From: Rhodothermus marinus DSM 4252
GTDB taxonomy: Bacteria > Bacteroidota > Rhodothermia > Rhodothermales > Rhodothermaceae
NCBI RefSeq assembly: GCF_000024845.1
Contig: NC_013501.1
Coordinates: 3,080,874 to 3,144,873 of the forward strand
Length of the DNA stretch: 64,000 nucleotides
Direction of reading: 5' to 3'
Below the pieces are notes generated by a model. The model ran no database searches, was not told where the DNA came from, and saw only the letters and a list, made by a program, of their open reading frames with translations. This document shows positions 20,095 to 28,459 of the stretch, one piece after another (position 1 is the stretch's first letter; every line of letters begins with the position of its first letter). A program made the translations under genes and the position numbers.

Positions 20095-21996
20095 TCAGGG
20101 AAGCAGGTCTATGCGAAGCTGCACGCGCACGTGGCGCGGTGGCATCGGATAGAAGCGCACGACCTCGTAGGCCGTGTCGGTCAGGTTCTCGACGGTCAGG
20201 CCGAAGGACAGCCGGGTCCGGGCGACCGACTGCGTCAGGCGCAGATGGGCGTCGAGCACGGTGAAGGGCGCCAGCGCCTGGGTTTCGTCGGTGGTGAGAT
20301 AGCGGCGGCCGGTGCGGCGGGCGTCGAGTCCCAGCGTGAGCGGGCCGGCCAGCACATCCAGAAAAGCCTTGAGCTGGTGCGGCGGTACGTAGCGAAGCTG
20401 GTGGCCGTAGGCCCGCGTGGACGGATTCGAGCGGTCTTCGGCACGGGTGAACGTGTAGAAAAGGCCACTTTGCAGCCGAAGCGACGCGGCCAGCGGCACC
20501 TCGGCCCGAAGCGAGGCTTCCAGGCCGCGCGTGCGCACGCGCCCGACGTTGATGGGCCGCCAGAGCTGCAACCCCGGCGCCACGAACCCCGGATACCAGA
20601 CGATCTGATCCGTCAGCGTGGTCTGAAAGGCCGTCAGTTCCAGCACGAAAGGCCGAAGCTGAGCATACAGGCCGGCTTCGACGGTCCAGCCGCGCTCGGG
20701 CTTCAGATCGGGGTTGCCGCCGGGCCGGAAGAAGCGCTCGCCCAGCGTGGGCGCCCGAAAGGCACGCCCCACCAGCCCTTTCAGGTGCAGCATCCCTTCC
20801 TTCAGGGCCAGGTTCAGGCCAAGCCGGGGGCTGAGTGCGTGGAAGGTGCGGCCGGCCGTCGCGTACAGATCCAGCCGCAACGCCGGGTAGAGGCGTAACC
20901 GTCCCTGGCGCCCGGACAGGTGGAGCGCCAGCGCGACCGCGCGTTGATCGACACCGCCGCGCAGCGCCGCCCGCTCCCACCGGGCTTCGGCCCGGGCGGT
21001 CAGGGCCCAGTGCGGGTGCAGCGCCCGGTCGAGCGTCGCTTCCAGCGCCAGCCCGCGCGTGCGCGTGGTATCGGCCTCGCCGGCGAACCGGTTGACGTAG
21101 GCCAGCAGCGTGTGCTGGTAGCTACCGCGCAGCGTGAACCGTCCGGCCGGCAACGGCCGCTCGGCCAGCAGCAGCAGGCGGCGCTGGCGGTCGGTCTGGT
21201 GCGCATCGACCGGTGGCGCGTTGCCCGGACCGGGCAGGCTCCGGCGCGCCTCGGTCAGCCACAGCGTCCCTTCGAGCCGCCAGGTGCCCTCGTAGCGCAC
21301 CTTGCCGAACGCCGAGGTCATCGACCGGTCGGCGCCTTCGCGACGGCGCACCGCCGGCGGCGGGAGCGGATTGGAATACGGATAGTCGCCGATGGTGCGG
21401 CTGTGCTCGACGGCCCCCAGCACGGCCACGCGTCCTGCCCCGGCATGCGCGACCACGCCCAGGCTTCGTTCACCGTAGGCGCCCAGCCGCAACGCCACCC
21501 GGCCGCCCGGGCGCACCGCCGGCCGCAGCGTGTAGAGCCGCACCACACCGCCGATGGCGCCCGATCCGTAGGTGGCGGCGGCCGGTCCATGGACCACCTC
21601 GATGGACGACAGCAGCACGGTGGGCAGCAGCGTCAGGTCGATCAGACCCGATTGTGGATCGGCCACGCGGTGCCCGTCGATGAGCAGAAGCGTCTGGGTG
21701 GCGCCGCTCCCACGGAGTGAGAGTGTGGCCAGCCCGCCGCTCCCGTAGCGTTTGACGAAGAGCCCGGTTCGCGCTTCCAGCAACTCGGCCGCCGTGGTGG
21801 CACCGGTGCGTTCCAGCTCGACCGCCTCCAGACGCCACAGGCGCCGCCCGGCTTCGCGGGTCTGCTCGACGCGCTCCCCTTCGACGACGACCGGCGGGAG
21901 CGTCAGCGTGGTATCGGACCGCTCCTGGGCCCGGGCGCCCAGCACACACCCGAGTCCCAGCAACACCAGTCCGCAGCGAACGACAGAAAAGCCCAT
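20095..21996 (-). CDS. btuB: TonB-dependent outer-membrane receptor, probable vitamin B12 (BtuB-like)
   Basis: 633-aa TonB-dependent receptor: signal peptide (ends GARAQ), TonB-box-like TLPPVVVEG, plug domain (LSLRGSGATQTLLLIDGHRV; IEVVHGPAAATYGSGAIGG) and a 22-strand-type barrel. The upstream cobalamin riboswitch indicates that B12 or another corrinoid is the substrate. I chose ATG 21996, which encodes a clean signal peptide; the frame continues to 22098 but that part is the structured leader. The gene leads an operon with the BtuG-like and Bfd-like genes. No btuFCD genes for inner-membrane import are in the window. Confidence 0.87.
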   Translation of the reverse strand: MGFSVVRCGLVLLGLGCVLGARAQERSDTTLTLPPVVVEGERVEQTREAGRRLWRLEAVELERTGATTAAELLEARTGLFVKRYGSGGLATLSLRGSGATQTLLLIDGHRVADPQSGLIDLTLLPTVLLSSIEVVHGPAAATYGSGAIGGVVRLYTLRPAVRPGGRVALRLGAYGERSLGVVAHAGAGRVAVLGAVEHSRTIGDYPYSNPLPPPAVRRREGADRSMTSAFGKVRYEGTWRLEGTLWLTEARRSLPGPGNAPPVDAHQTDRQRRLLLLAERPLPAGRFTLRGSYQHTLLAYVNRFAGEADTTRTRGLALEATLDRALHPHWALTARAEARWERAALRGGVDQRAVALALHLSGRQGRLRLYPALRLDLYATAGRTFHALSPRLGLNLALKEGMLHLKGLVGRAFRAPTLGERFFRPGGNPDLKPERGWTVEAGLYAQLRPFVLELTAFQTTLTDQIVWYPGFVAPGLQLWRPINVGRVRTRGLEASLRAEVPLAASLRLQSGLFYTFTRAEDRSNPSTRAYGHQLRYVPPHQLKAFLDVLAGPLTLGLDARRTGRRYLTTDETQALAPFTVLDAHLRLTQSVARTRLSFGLTVENLTDTAYEVVRFYPMPPRHVRVQLRIDLLP

Positions 21997-22031
21997 AAAA
22001 AAGCCCGCTACCTCAATGCGAGGTCCGGGCC
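21997..22031 (-). terminator. Riboswitch expression-platform terminator touching the start codon
   Basis: On the minus strand a stem built from CCCG/CGGG with an inner CCTC/GAGG pair is followed at once by CTTTTTT, and the next base is the A of the receptor ATG. The right arm contains GAGG, the only plausible ribosome-binding sequence. Folding would therefore both end transcription and hide the ribosome site. It is the natural OFF-state element for the riboswitch upstream. Confidence 0.7.
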
Positions 22032-22139
22032 AGCGCAGCCATGCCAGAACGACAGAACGGCCGGCCTTACGGCCGGCGCGGTCGAACAGCCGGTGCATCA
22101 GGCGCGGACCTCAGTTCCCGGAGGCTTCGGCCTGACGCC

Positions 22140-22364
22140 GCTGGCAGGTCTCCTGGCTCACCGTGGGTTCCGTCGAGACGACGGAACGGACCCGACGCGG
22201 GCTCCACCGCCGGCCTTCCCATCTGCCCGGGGCAGACAGTGACCGTCGGCTTCTTCGCCCGCCGGCCGCAGCCACGGCTCACAGTTGCGGGTACAGCTCC
22301 AGATTCCCCGGCCCGAAGGCCGGGCCACTGGATTCCCTTTTCATCCGCCCGTGGCGGAACCAGC
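22140..22364 (-). promoter_or_regulatory. Cobalamin (B12) riboswitch
   Basis: Read on the minus strand, the leader has the class signature: GCTGG…CCAGC closing helix, AAAAGGGAATCCAGTG near the 5' side, GGAGCTGTACCCGCAACTGT in the core, and the B12 box AGCCAGGAGACCTGCC at 22143-22158. Stable accessory hairpins fill the middle. It ends about 140 bases before the BtuB-like start. The reading is direct from conserved sequence; ligand selectivity (adenosyl- or methyl/aquo-cobalamin) is not resolved. Confidence 0.93.
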
Positions 22365-22459
22365 GGCGCATGTCGAAGAACACAGACGCAATTTAGCAAC
22401 GTGCAGGCCGCCTCGCAAACCTTTTGACTTCCCCTCCTGTTGAAACTTTCTGGAACGCT

Positions 22460-22491
22460 TTGGGGACTTGCCCGTAGGCGCCGAACTTTGT
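22460..22491 (+). promoter_or_regulatory. Possible Bacteroidota-type promoter for the MarR gene
   Basis: TTTG at 22460-22463 and GAACTTTG at 22484-22491 are 20 bases apart, close to the TTTG / TAnnTTTG layout of Bacteroidota housekeeping promoters. They lie about 50 bases before the MarR ATG. The -7 element deviates at its first base, so this is tentative. Confidence 0.35.
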
Positions 22492-22538
22492 AGGTTTAGC
22501 GCCATCATGGTGGTTACGAAAAACTACGTATCTCTCCG

Positions 22539-23033
22539 ATGAAACTCTCGGAGCGCATCAAACAGACCCGTTTCGCTTCGCCCGCTCAGGAAGCGCTGCT
22601 CAACATTCTGGTGACCAGCTCCTGGCTGCTGAACGAACTATCGGCGCTCATGGCGCCCTTTGGCGTCACGCCCACGCAGTACAACGTGCTGCGCATTCTC
22701 CGGGGCAGCCACCCCGGCAAGCTCACCTGCATGGAGATCGGACGCCGGATGCTCGACCGCACGCCGGACGTCACCCGCCTGCTCAACCGTCTGGAACGGG
22801 CCGGTCTGGTCACCCGCAGCCGGGCCAGTCATGACAAGCGGGTGGTCGAGGTGGGCATTACGGAAAAAGGGCTGGAGCTGCTGGCCCGGATGCAGCCGGT
22901 GGTGGACGTGGCCCAGGAGCGTCTGATGAGCCGTCTCTCCCCGGAAGAGCTGCGCCTGCTCAGCGAGCTGCTGGACCGCCTGCGCGTCGACGACGCGTCG
23001 GAAGAAGCGACCGAAGGTGCGACCGGCTCCTGA
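22539..23033 (+). CDS. MarR-family transcriptional regulator
   Basis: 164-aa winged-helix regulator. The MarR fold is recognisable: N-terminal dimerisation helix, FGVTPTQYNVLRILRG, recognition region CMEIGRRMLDRTPDVTRLLNRLERAGLVTRS, the wing basic patch SHDKRVVEVGIT, and a C-terminal helix pair. It precedes the YhhQ-type transporter gene by 9 bp, so it is the first gene of a two-gene operon and may control it. Ligand unknown. Rich in Arg and Glu, without cysteines suited to redox sensing except Cys64. Confidence 0.9.
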   Translation: MKLSERIKQTRFASPAQEALLNILVTSSWLLNELSALMAPFGVTPTQYNVLRILRGSHPGKLTCMEIGRRMLDRTPDVTRLLNRLERAGLVTRSRASHDKRVVEVGITEKGLELLARMQPVVDVAQERLMSRLSPEELRLLSELLDRLRVDDASEEATEGATGS

Positions 23034-23042
23034 GCACGCCGT

Positions 23043-23816
23043 ATGCTGCGCGAGGCTTACGTCCTGAGCCGCCCGCAGAAGGTCTTCGTCGTCTGCACGG
23101 CGATCTTCATCACGGCGCTGGTGCTGGCCGAAGCCACCGCCTCCAAGTTTTTCACGGCCTTTCGGTTGCCCTTCACGCTGCACCTGCTGGGCATGACGTT
23201 CGACGAGGTGGTGATGACGGCCGGCGTCCTGGCCTTTCCCATCACGTTCATCGTCACGGACATCATGAACGAGTACTTCGGCAAGAAGGGGATTCGGTTC
23301 GTGACGATGGTCGGAATGGGGATGGTCGTGTTCGAGTTTGCCCTGCTTCGCCTGGCCATTGCCGTACCGGCGGCCGACATCTCCCCCGTTCCGCAGGAGG
23401 CCTTCGAGACGGTCTTCGGCGCAACCGGACGGGTCATCCTGGGTAGCCTGACGGCCTACCTGCTGGGCCAGCTCGCCGACATTACGCTGTTTCACTGGTT
23501 GCGGCGCCTGACGCGCGGCCGCTGGCTCTGGCTACGGGCGACGGGCTCGACGTTCGGATCCCAGTTCATCGACACGCTGGTGGTGCTGACGGTCGCCTTT
23601 GCCGGCCAGCTTGCCTTTCCGCAGATTCTGGCCATTACGCTGTTCAACTACAGCTACAAGTTCGCCATCGCCGTAGCCATTACGCCGCTCATCTACCTGG
23701 CCCACTGGCTCATCGACGCCTATCTGGGCCGGGAGCTGGCCCACACGCTCATCGAGCAGGCGGCGGCCGGCACCGAAGCCCTGCCCTTCAGCGAAAGATC
23801 CGAAGCAGCAGATTGA
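23043..23816 (+). CDS. Queuosine-precursor transporter (YhhQ/QPTR family)
   Basis: Inner-membrane transporter, 257 aa with six or seven hydrophobic helices. The family signature is visible: ADxxxE-type start replaced by VLAEATASKFF, then FPITFIVTDIMNEYFGKK and TGSTFGSQFIDTLVVLTVAF. YhhQ imports the 7-deazaguanine precursors preQ0/preQ1 for tRNA queuosine modification. A MarR-type gene precedes it. Its last 29 bases overlap the end of the convergent DUF2905 gene. Confidence 0.87.
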   Translation: MLREAYVLSRPQKVFVVCTAIFITALVLAEATASKFFTAFRLPFTLHLLGMTFDEVVMTAGVLAFPITFIVTDIMNEYFGKKGIRFVTMVGMGMVVFEFALLRLAIAVPAADISPVPQEAFETVFGATGRVILGSLTAYLLGQLADITLFHWLRRLTRGRWLWLRATGSTFGSQFIDTLVVLTVAFAGQLAFPQILAITLFNYSYKFAIAVAITPLIYLAHWLIDAYLGRELAHTLIEQAAAGTEALPFSERSEAAD

Positions 23817-24030
23817 GCAGGATCGTCAGCACCAGGCTGACCAGCAGCATCGTGCCCAGCGGAAAGTAGATGCGGAAGTTGCCCTTCTCCCAGCTGAAGT
23901 CGCCGGGCAGGCGGCCGAAGGGCAGCTGGGGTAGCCGCCCCAGCAGGAGCAGCAACCCGCCCAGTACCACCAGCACGACGCCCATCAGCAGGAGCCAGCG
24001 TCCCAGTTCGGTCAGCGGACCCTGGGCCAT
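23788..24030 (-). CDS. DUF2905 family small membrane protein
   Basis: 80-aa protein with two membrane helices (LLLMGVVLVVLGGLLLLLG and FPLGTMLLVSLVLTILLNLLL) separated by a short loop containing LPGDFSWEKGNFRIYFP, the conserved DUF2905 strip. Function unknown. The start lies 3 bp after the ilvE stop, so the two are cotranscribed. Tail-to-tail overlap of 29 bp with the YhhQ gene. Confidence 0.85.
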   Translation of the reverse strand: MAQGPLTELGRWLLLMGVVLVVLGGLLLLLGRLPQLPFGRLPGDFSWEKGNFRIYFPLGTMLLVSLVLTILLNLLLRIFR

Positions 24031-24033
24031 GAC

Positions 24034-24972
24034 TCAGGACGAAACGCTTGCCTCGCGGGGGACTTCGACGAACGTCAGCCAGCCGTAGGGATCCTTGCCC
24101 TCGCGGACGATCTCGAAGAACGCCCGCTGCAGGGCTTCGGTCACCGGGCCACGCCGTCCCTGACCGATCGTGTAGCGATCGACCGACCGGATCGGCGTGA
24201 TCTCGGCGGCCGTGCCCGTGAAGAACAGCTCGTCGGCAATGTAGAGCGCCTCGCGCGGGATGGGCTGCTCGATCACCGTGTAGCCCAGATCACGCGCCAG
24301 CGTGATGACCGCATCGCGCGTGATGCCCGGCAGGATCGACAGCGTCAGCGGCGCCGTGTAGATGACGCCATCCCGCACCAGGAACAGGTTTTCGCCGCTG
24401 CCCTCGGCCACGTAGCCGTCCACCGACAGCATGATGCCCTCGCTGTAGCCGTTCAGCACGGCCTCCATTTTGACCAGCGCCGCGTTCGCGTAGTTGGCCC
24501 CGGCCTTGGCCATGGCGGGCAGCGTGTTGGGCGCCATCCGGTTCCAGGTGCTCACCTGCACATCCACGCCCTGTTCCAGCGCTTCATCGCCCAGATAGGC
24601 GCCCCAGTCCCAGACGGCAATGGCAACCTCGACCGGGTTTTTCAGCGGGTTGACGCCCAGACTTCCCATTCCCCGGAAGACTACCGGCCGGATGTAGCAG
24701 GCCTTCAGGCCGCTGGCGCGGATGGTTTCGAGCGCAGCCGCTTCCAGTTCCTCCAGCGTGTAGGGCACCTCCATGCGATAGATCCGGGCCGAGTCAAGCA
24801 GCCGCCGCATGTGTTCCCGCAGCCGGAAGACGGCCGGCCCCCGCGCCGTGTTGTAGCAGCGGATCCCCTCGAACACTGACGAACCGTAGTGGACCACGTG
24901 CGAGAGCACGTGGATCTTCGCCTCCTCGAACGGCACCAGTTTGCCGTTAAACCAGATCGGATGTCTGTCCAT
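24034..24972 (-). CDS. ilvE: Branched-chain amino acid aminotransferase
   Basis: PLP fold-type IV aminotransferase, 312 aa, last step of valine, leucine and isoleucine synthesis and first step of their breakdown. Motifs: [17 protein letters not shown], the PLP-lysine region [28 protein letters not shown], and the late [12 protein letters not shown]. This is the class-IV BCAT-I pattern. The window also holds HMG-CoA lyase for leucine catabolism, but the two genes are far apart. Confidence 0.93.
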   Translation of the reverse strand: MDRHPIWFNGKLVPFEEAKIHVLSHVVHYGSSVFEGIRCYNTARGPAVFRLREHMRRLLDSARIYRMEVPYTLEELEAAALETIRASGLKACYIRPVVFRGMGSLGVNPLKNPVEVAIAVWDWGAYLGDEALEQGVDVQVSTWNRMAPNTLPAMAKAGANYANAALVKMEAVLNGYSEGIMLSVDGYVAEGSGENLFLVRDGVIYTAPLTLSILPGITRDAVITLARDLGYTVIEQPIPREALYIADELFFTGTAAEITPIRSVDRYTIGQGRRGPVTEALQRAFFEIVREGKDPYGWLTFVEVPREASVSS

Positions 24973-25091
24973 GGTCGTTTATTTTCGTTGGGTTCGTGTC
25001 AGAAACTACGGAAATCCCTCTCCGCTTCGAAACCTGCCCGTCCGCTTGACCATTAGCAGGAGCAGGTTTTCACCCACACACGCAGGCGTCT

Positions 25092-25337
25092 ATGCGCTGG
25101 GGTCGCTGGATTCTCGGGCTGATTATCCTGCTGTTCGTGCTGCTGGCCGTGGCCGACGCACTCGATCTGTTCAGCCGGCGCCCCTACTATGAGGTCCCGC
25201 ACGGCAACCACACACACTACGTGCCGCGCGACCGGGACCCCGACGTTCCGATCGAGCGCTTTCCCACGCGTCCGCCGGAGCGGTGCGAGCGCATCGCGCC
25301 CGACGGCCGGCTGGTGCCCATCGAAGGTTGCCAGTAG
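25092..25337 (+). CDS. Small membrane-anchored hypothetical protein, 81 aa
   Basis: One N-terminal membrane helix (WILGLIILLFVLLAVADAL) after a short basic start, then a polar Pro/His/Arg-rich tail with two cysteines (ERCERIAPDG…EGCQ). I recognise no family. The clear signal-anchor and the two spaced Cys, which could form a periplasmic disulfide, suggest a real envelope protein. It ends 2 bp before the convergent GNAT gene and is divergent from ilvE. Confidence 0.6.
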   Translation: MRWGRWILGLIILLFVLLAVADALDLFSRRPYYEVPHGNHTHYVPRDRDPDVPIERFPTRPPERCERIAPDGRLVPIEGCQ

Positions 25338-25339
25338 CC

Positions 25340-25861
25340 TCACACATCCGTTCCATCCCGTCCCAGCCGCTCCAGCGCCTCGCCGCTCAGCCGCATCGTG
25401 ATCCATTCCTGCATCGGACGCGCGCCCAGCTTCCGGTAAAAGCGGAGCGCCGGCTCGTTCCAGTCGAGCACCTGCCACTCCAGCCGCTTCGCGCCGCGCG
25501 CGACGGCAATTTCGGCCACCCGCTTCAGCAATGCAAACCCGATCCCGCGTCCGCGGTAGGCCGGCCGTACGTAAATATCTTCCAGGTGAATGCCCCAGCG
25601 GGTCAGAAAGGTTGAATAGTTCGCAAAGAAAAGGGCAAAGCCCAGCGCCTCGCCGGTCGCCGGATCTTCGGCCAGGAGCGCCTCGCAGCGGGGCGAAGCG
25701 TCCGGGTGCAGGTGCGCCCGAAGCGCCTCGGGATCGGGCCGGGCCTCGTGGCGCAACTTTTCGTAGTCGGCCAGCTCCAGAATCAGTTCGACAAGCGTTT
25801 CGGCGTCGTCCGGCGTCGCCTCGCGAATGCGAAACGCAAGATCCGTCGCAGGGACTTTCAT
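25340..25861 (-). CDS. GNAT-family N-acetyltransferase
   Basis: 173-aa GCN5-related acetyltransferase. The acetyl-CoA motif A is present (IYVRPAYRGRGIGFALLKRVAE), followed by WQVLDWNEPALRFYRKLGA. This arrangement resembles the diamine/thialysine (SSAT-like) subgroup. The ATG at 25861 overlaps the stop of the MoxR-like gene by 4 bases (ATGA); the frame runs far upstream in the antisense-like part of that gene, but those residues are not protein-like. Substrate unknown. Confidence 0.87.
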   Translation of the reverse strand: MKVPATDLAFRIREATPDDAETLVELILELADYEKLRHEARPDPEALRAHLHPDASPRCEALLAEDPATGEALGFALFFANYSTFLTRWGIHLEDIYVRPAYRGRGIGFALLKRVAEIAVARGAKRLEWQVLDWNEPALRFYRKLGARPMQEWITMRLSGEALERLGRDGTDV

Positions 25862-27375
25862 CGGTAGCGGCGGAAGAATTCGTCGTCTTCGTCCTCTTCG
25901 TCGTCGTCCCGGCCCAGCGACGAGAGCATCGAGCCCATGATGTCGCTGTAGCGGGTCTCCTGGTCGAGCAGATCCTTGCCGAGCAGCGAGTGCTGGTGCA
26001 GCGCCTCCAGCACGAATTCCATCATCGACGCCGTCTCGGCCGGGGTGGCCGGACGCGTGTAACGCTGCACAAGGGCGCAGAGCCCCTCCACCGCGTCCAG
26101 CCGGCGGGCGTACTCGTCGAAGGGGAGCTCGGGCGTCAGCTCCACCTGCCCGCCTTTCGCGAACCAGTCCAGAATGGGCTGGTAGACGGCCCGCCCTTCC
26201 CTGCGGTTGGCCGGGTCCGGGAAGTAGCGCGGGAAGATGGCCTTGACGGCGCGCCCGACGAGCATCCGGGCCACGTTCTGCACGCCTTCCTGTTCGCCTT
26301 CGTACACCAGTTCGATCTTGCCGGTGATGGCCGGCTCCACGAAGAGCAGGTCGCTGAGGCGCACGGTGGTTTCCGCCTCGCCGTTCAGCAGGGCCCGCCG
26401 CTCGGCCGCCGAGATCAGGCACTCGAGCGCCGCCCGCGTCATGCGCACCGACACGCCGGACTTCTGGTCTACATACTCGCTCTGGCGCGCCTCGAAGGCG
26501 ATCTGCTCGATGATCTCCCGGAAGAAGTAGGGCACGTGCACGCGCACCTGCCCGTCGCGCTCCTGCCAGGCCTCCTGTTGCGTGATGGCAATGCCGATCT
26601 CGATCGTCTTCGGGTAGTGCGTGATGATCTGGCTGTCGATGCGGTCCTTCAACGGCGTGATGATGTTGCCACGGTTCGTGTAGTCCTCCGGGTTGGCCGT
26701 GAAGACGAGCAGAATGTCGAGCGGAAAGCGAATGTTGAAGCCACGAATCTGAATGTCCTGCTCCTCCAGGATGTTGAGCAGGCCCACCTGAATGCGCGGT
26801 TGCAGGTCGGGCAGTTCGTTGATGGCAAAAATGCCCCGGTTCGTGCGGGGAATCAGGCCAAAGTGGATGACTTCTTCGTCGGCGTAGGTCAGCCGGCGGT
26901 TGGCCGCCTTGATGGGGTCGATGTCGCCGATCAGGTCGGCGATGGTCGTGTCGGGGGTGGCGAGCTTTTCGGCATAGCGCCGGCTTCGGTGGAGCCATTC
27001 GATGGGCGTATCGTCGCCCATGTCGGCCACCATTTCGCGGCCGTACTTGGAGATCGGAGCGAACGGATTGTCGTTGACCTCGCTGCCCTTGATGATCGGG
27101 ATGTATTCGTCGAGCAGCTCGGGTAGCATTCGGATGATGCGCGTTTTGGCCTGGCCGCGCAGCCCGAGCAGGATCATGTCGTGCCGCCCCAGAATGGCGT
27201 TCTGGATCTGGGGAATGACGGTTCGCTCGTAGCCGATGATGCCGGGAAAGATTTCCTCGCCGCGCCGCAGCTTGGCGATCAGGTTCTTGCGCAGCTCGTC
27301 CTTGACCGACAGCGGCCGATAGCCTGCCTCCTTCAGGTCCCCCAGCGTCTTCAGTTCGGTCAGCACCTGTCCCAT
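25858..27375 (-). CDS. MoxR / Mg-chelatase-type AAA+ ATPase
   Basis: 505-aa AAA+ ATPase of the helix-2-insert clade (Mg-chelatase ChlI / MoxR). Walker A is LLGLRGQAKT (71-78); the FAINELPDLQPRIQVGLLNILEEQDIQIRG region is the Walker B and helix-2 insert; VFTANPEDYTNRGNIITPLKDRI holds sensor 1 and the arginine finger. The C-terminus is acidic (GRDDDEEDEDDEFF). Such ATPases usually work with a VWA-domain partner, which would remodel or insert cofactors, but no VWA gene is adjacent. Confidence 0.85.
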   Translation of the reverse strand: MGQVLTELKTLGDLKEAGYRPLSVKDELRKNLIAKLRRGEEIFPGIIGYERTVIPQIQNAILGRHDMILLGLRGQAKTRIIRMLPELLDEYIPIIKGSEVNDNPFAPISKYGREMVADMGDDTPIEWLHRSRRYAEKLATPDTTIADLIGDIDPIKAANRRLTYADEEVIHFGLIPRTNRGIFAINELPDLQPRIQVGLLNILEEQDIQIRGFNIRFPLDILLVFTANPEDYTNRGNIITPLKDRIDSQIITHYPKTIEIGIAITQQEAWQERDGQVRVHVPYFFREIIEQIAFEARQSEYVDQKSGVSVRMTRAALECLISAAERRALLNGEAETTVRLSDLLFVEPAITGKIELVYEGEQEGVQNVARMLVGRAVKAIFPRYFPDPANRREGRAVYQPILDWFAKGGQVELTPELPFDEYARRLDAVEGLCALVQRYTRPATPAETASMMEFVLEALHQHSLLGKDLLDQETRYSDIMGSMLSSLGRDDDEEDEDDEFFRRYR

Positions 27376-27421
27376 GGCTCCCGGTGATCGGTTAAAGCGT
27401 GCAGCAGGTTAGGTAGCACGG

Positions 27422-28459
27422 TCACGGTGCGGCGCTGTTCCCCGGCCGGTCCCAGCGATAGGCCACGATCCGAGGCTCCGGATCGTTCAGCACCACCACC
27501 AGCAGGCACGAAGCGTCCCGGCACGCTACGGCCAGGTCGTGCGGATAGAACCGGCGGTTCAGGCGCTGCTCCGGGGGGATCAGCCGATGGCGCAGCCGGC
27601 CGTCGCGCAGGCCGTACACGTCGATCTGCACCCAGCCGGGCCGCAGGTTGAGCACGAAAAGCAGCGAATCGACGGGCACGGCCGACGATGTGAGCAGCGG
27701 CGCCTCGTGCACCTCGCCCACCAGAAACGCCCGACTACGGGCCAGCATGGGCGAATCGAAGCCCACGAGTGCCAGCGTGTCGAGCCGGCCGTCGGGCCAC
27801 CAGCGGTCGATCACGGGCCGGAAGCCGGCCAGGCTCAGCAGCACCTCGCCGCGGGGGCGCACGAAGCCGGCGTAGCGCCAGTAGGGTTCGGGGAGCTTTT
27901 GCCGACGCACGACGCGCCCCTGTCGGTCGAGCTGCACCAGCACGCCGCCCTGCCCTTCCCGGACGGCCTTGACGAAGTAGCCGTCCGGGGTGGCCGCCGC
28001 GTAGAGCAGCGCCCGATCGGGCAGCTCGTCCGGCAACGGCAGCCGCCTGAGCACGCGGCGTTCGGCGATCAGCACAAGCTGGCGGGCTTCCGGCGCGAGC
28101 ACCACCAGCGTATCGCCCCGGAAGCCGGCCAGGTAGGGGTAGCGCACGCCGGCCGGACGCAGCGTATCGCGCAACGCGCCGGTCGTGTCGAGCACGGCTA
28201 GAAAATGCCGCTCGGCGTCGCTGACGTAGAGCAGGCCGTCGGGGCCAAGCTGCACGGAGCGGGGGCGCTTGAGCGGCAGCGTCTCGGAGGCCGAGGCCAT
28301 CCACAACAGCCGCAGCGTGTCGAAGGGCACGGTGGCCGCCACCCGGCGCGAGAGCGAATCGGACGGGAGCAGCGCCGTGGGCTCTTCGCGGCGGCACGAC
28401 GAGGGAAAGCACCCCGCCAGCAGCAACACCAGCCCCAGCAACAGCGCCGTGTACTTCAT
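27422..28459 (-). CDS. Propeller-like lipoprotein, 6-bladed type
   Basis: 345-aa protein with a lipoprotein signal peptide (LVLLLAGC, Cys17) and a repeat-rich body typical of NHL/6-bladed propeller folds (RSVQLGPDGLLYVSDAERHFLAVLD, VQLDRQGRVVRRQ, IDVYGLRDGRLRHRL). Bacteroidota have many such 6-bladed lipoproteins of unknown role. The ATG at 28459 overlaps the DegP-like stop (ATGA). It might be a periplasmic partner of that protease, which is only an inference from coupling. Confidence 0.75.
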   Translation of the reverse strand: MKYTALLLGLVLLLAGCFPSSCRREEPTALLPSDSLSRRVAATVPFDTLRLLWMASASETLPLKRPRSVQLGPDGLLYVSDAERHFLAVLDTTGALRDTLRPAGVRYPYLAGFRGDTLVVLAPEARQLVLIAERRVLRRLPLPDELPDRALLYAAATPDGYFVKAVREGQGGVLVQLDRQGRVVRRQKLPEPYWRYAGFVRPRGEVLLSLAGFRPVIDRWWPDGRLDTLALVGFDSPMLARSRAFLVGEVHEAPLLTSSAVPVDSLLFVLNLRPGWVQIDVYGLRDGRLRHRLIPPEQRLNRRFYPHDLAVACRDASCLLVVVLNDPEPRIVAYRWDRPGNSAAP

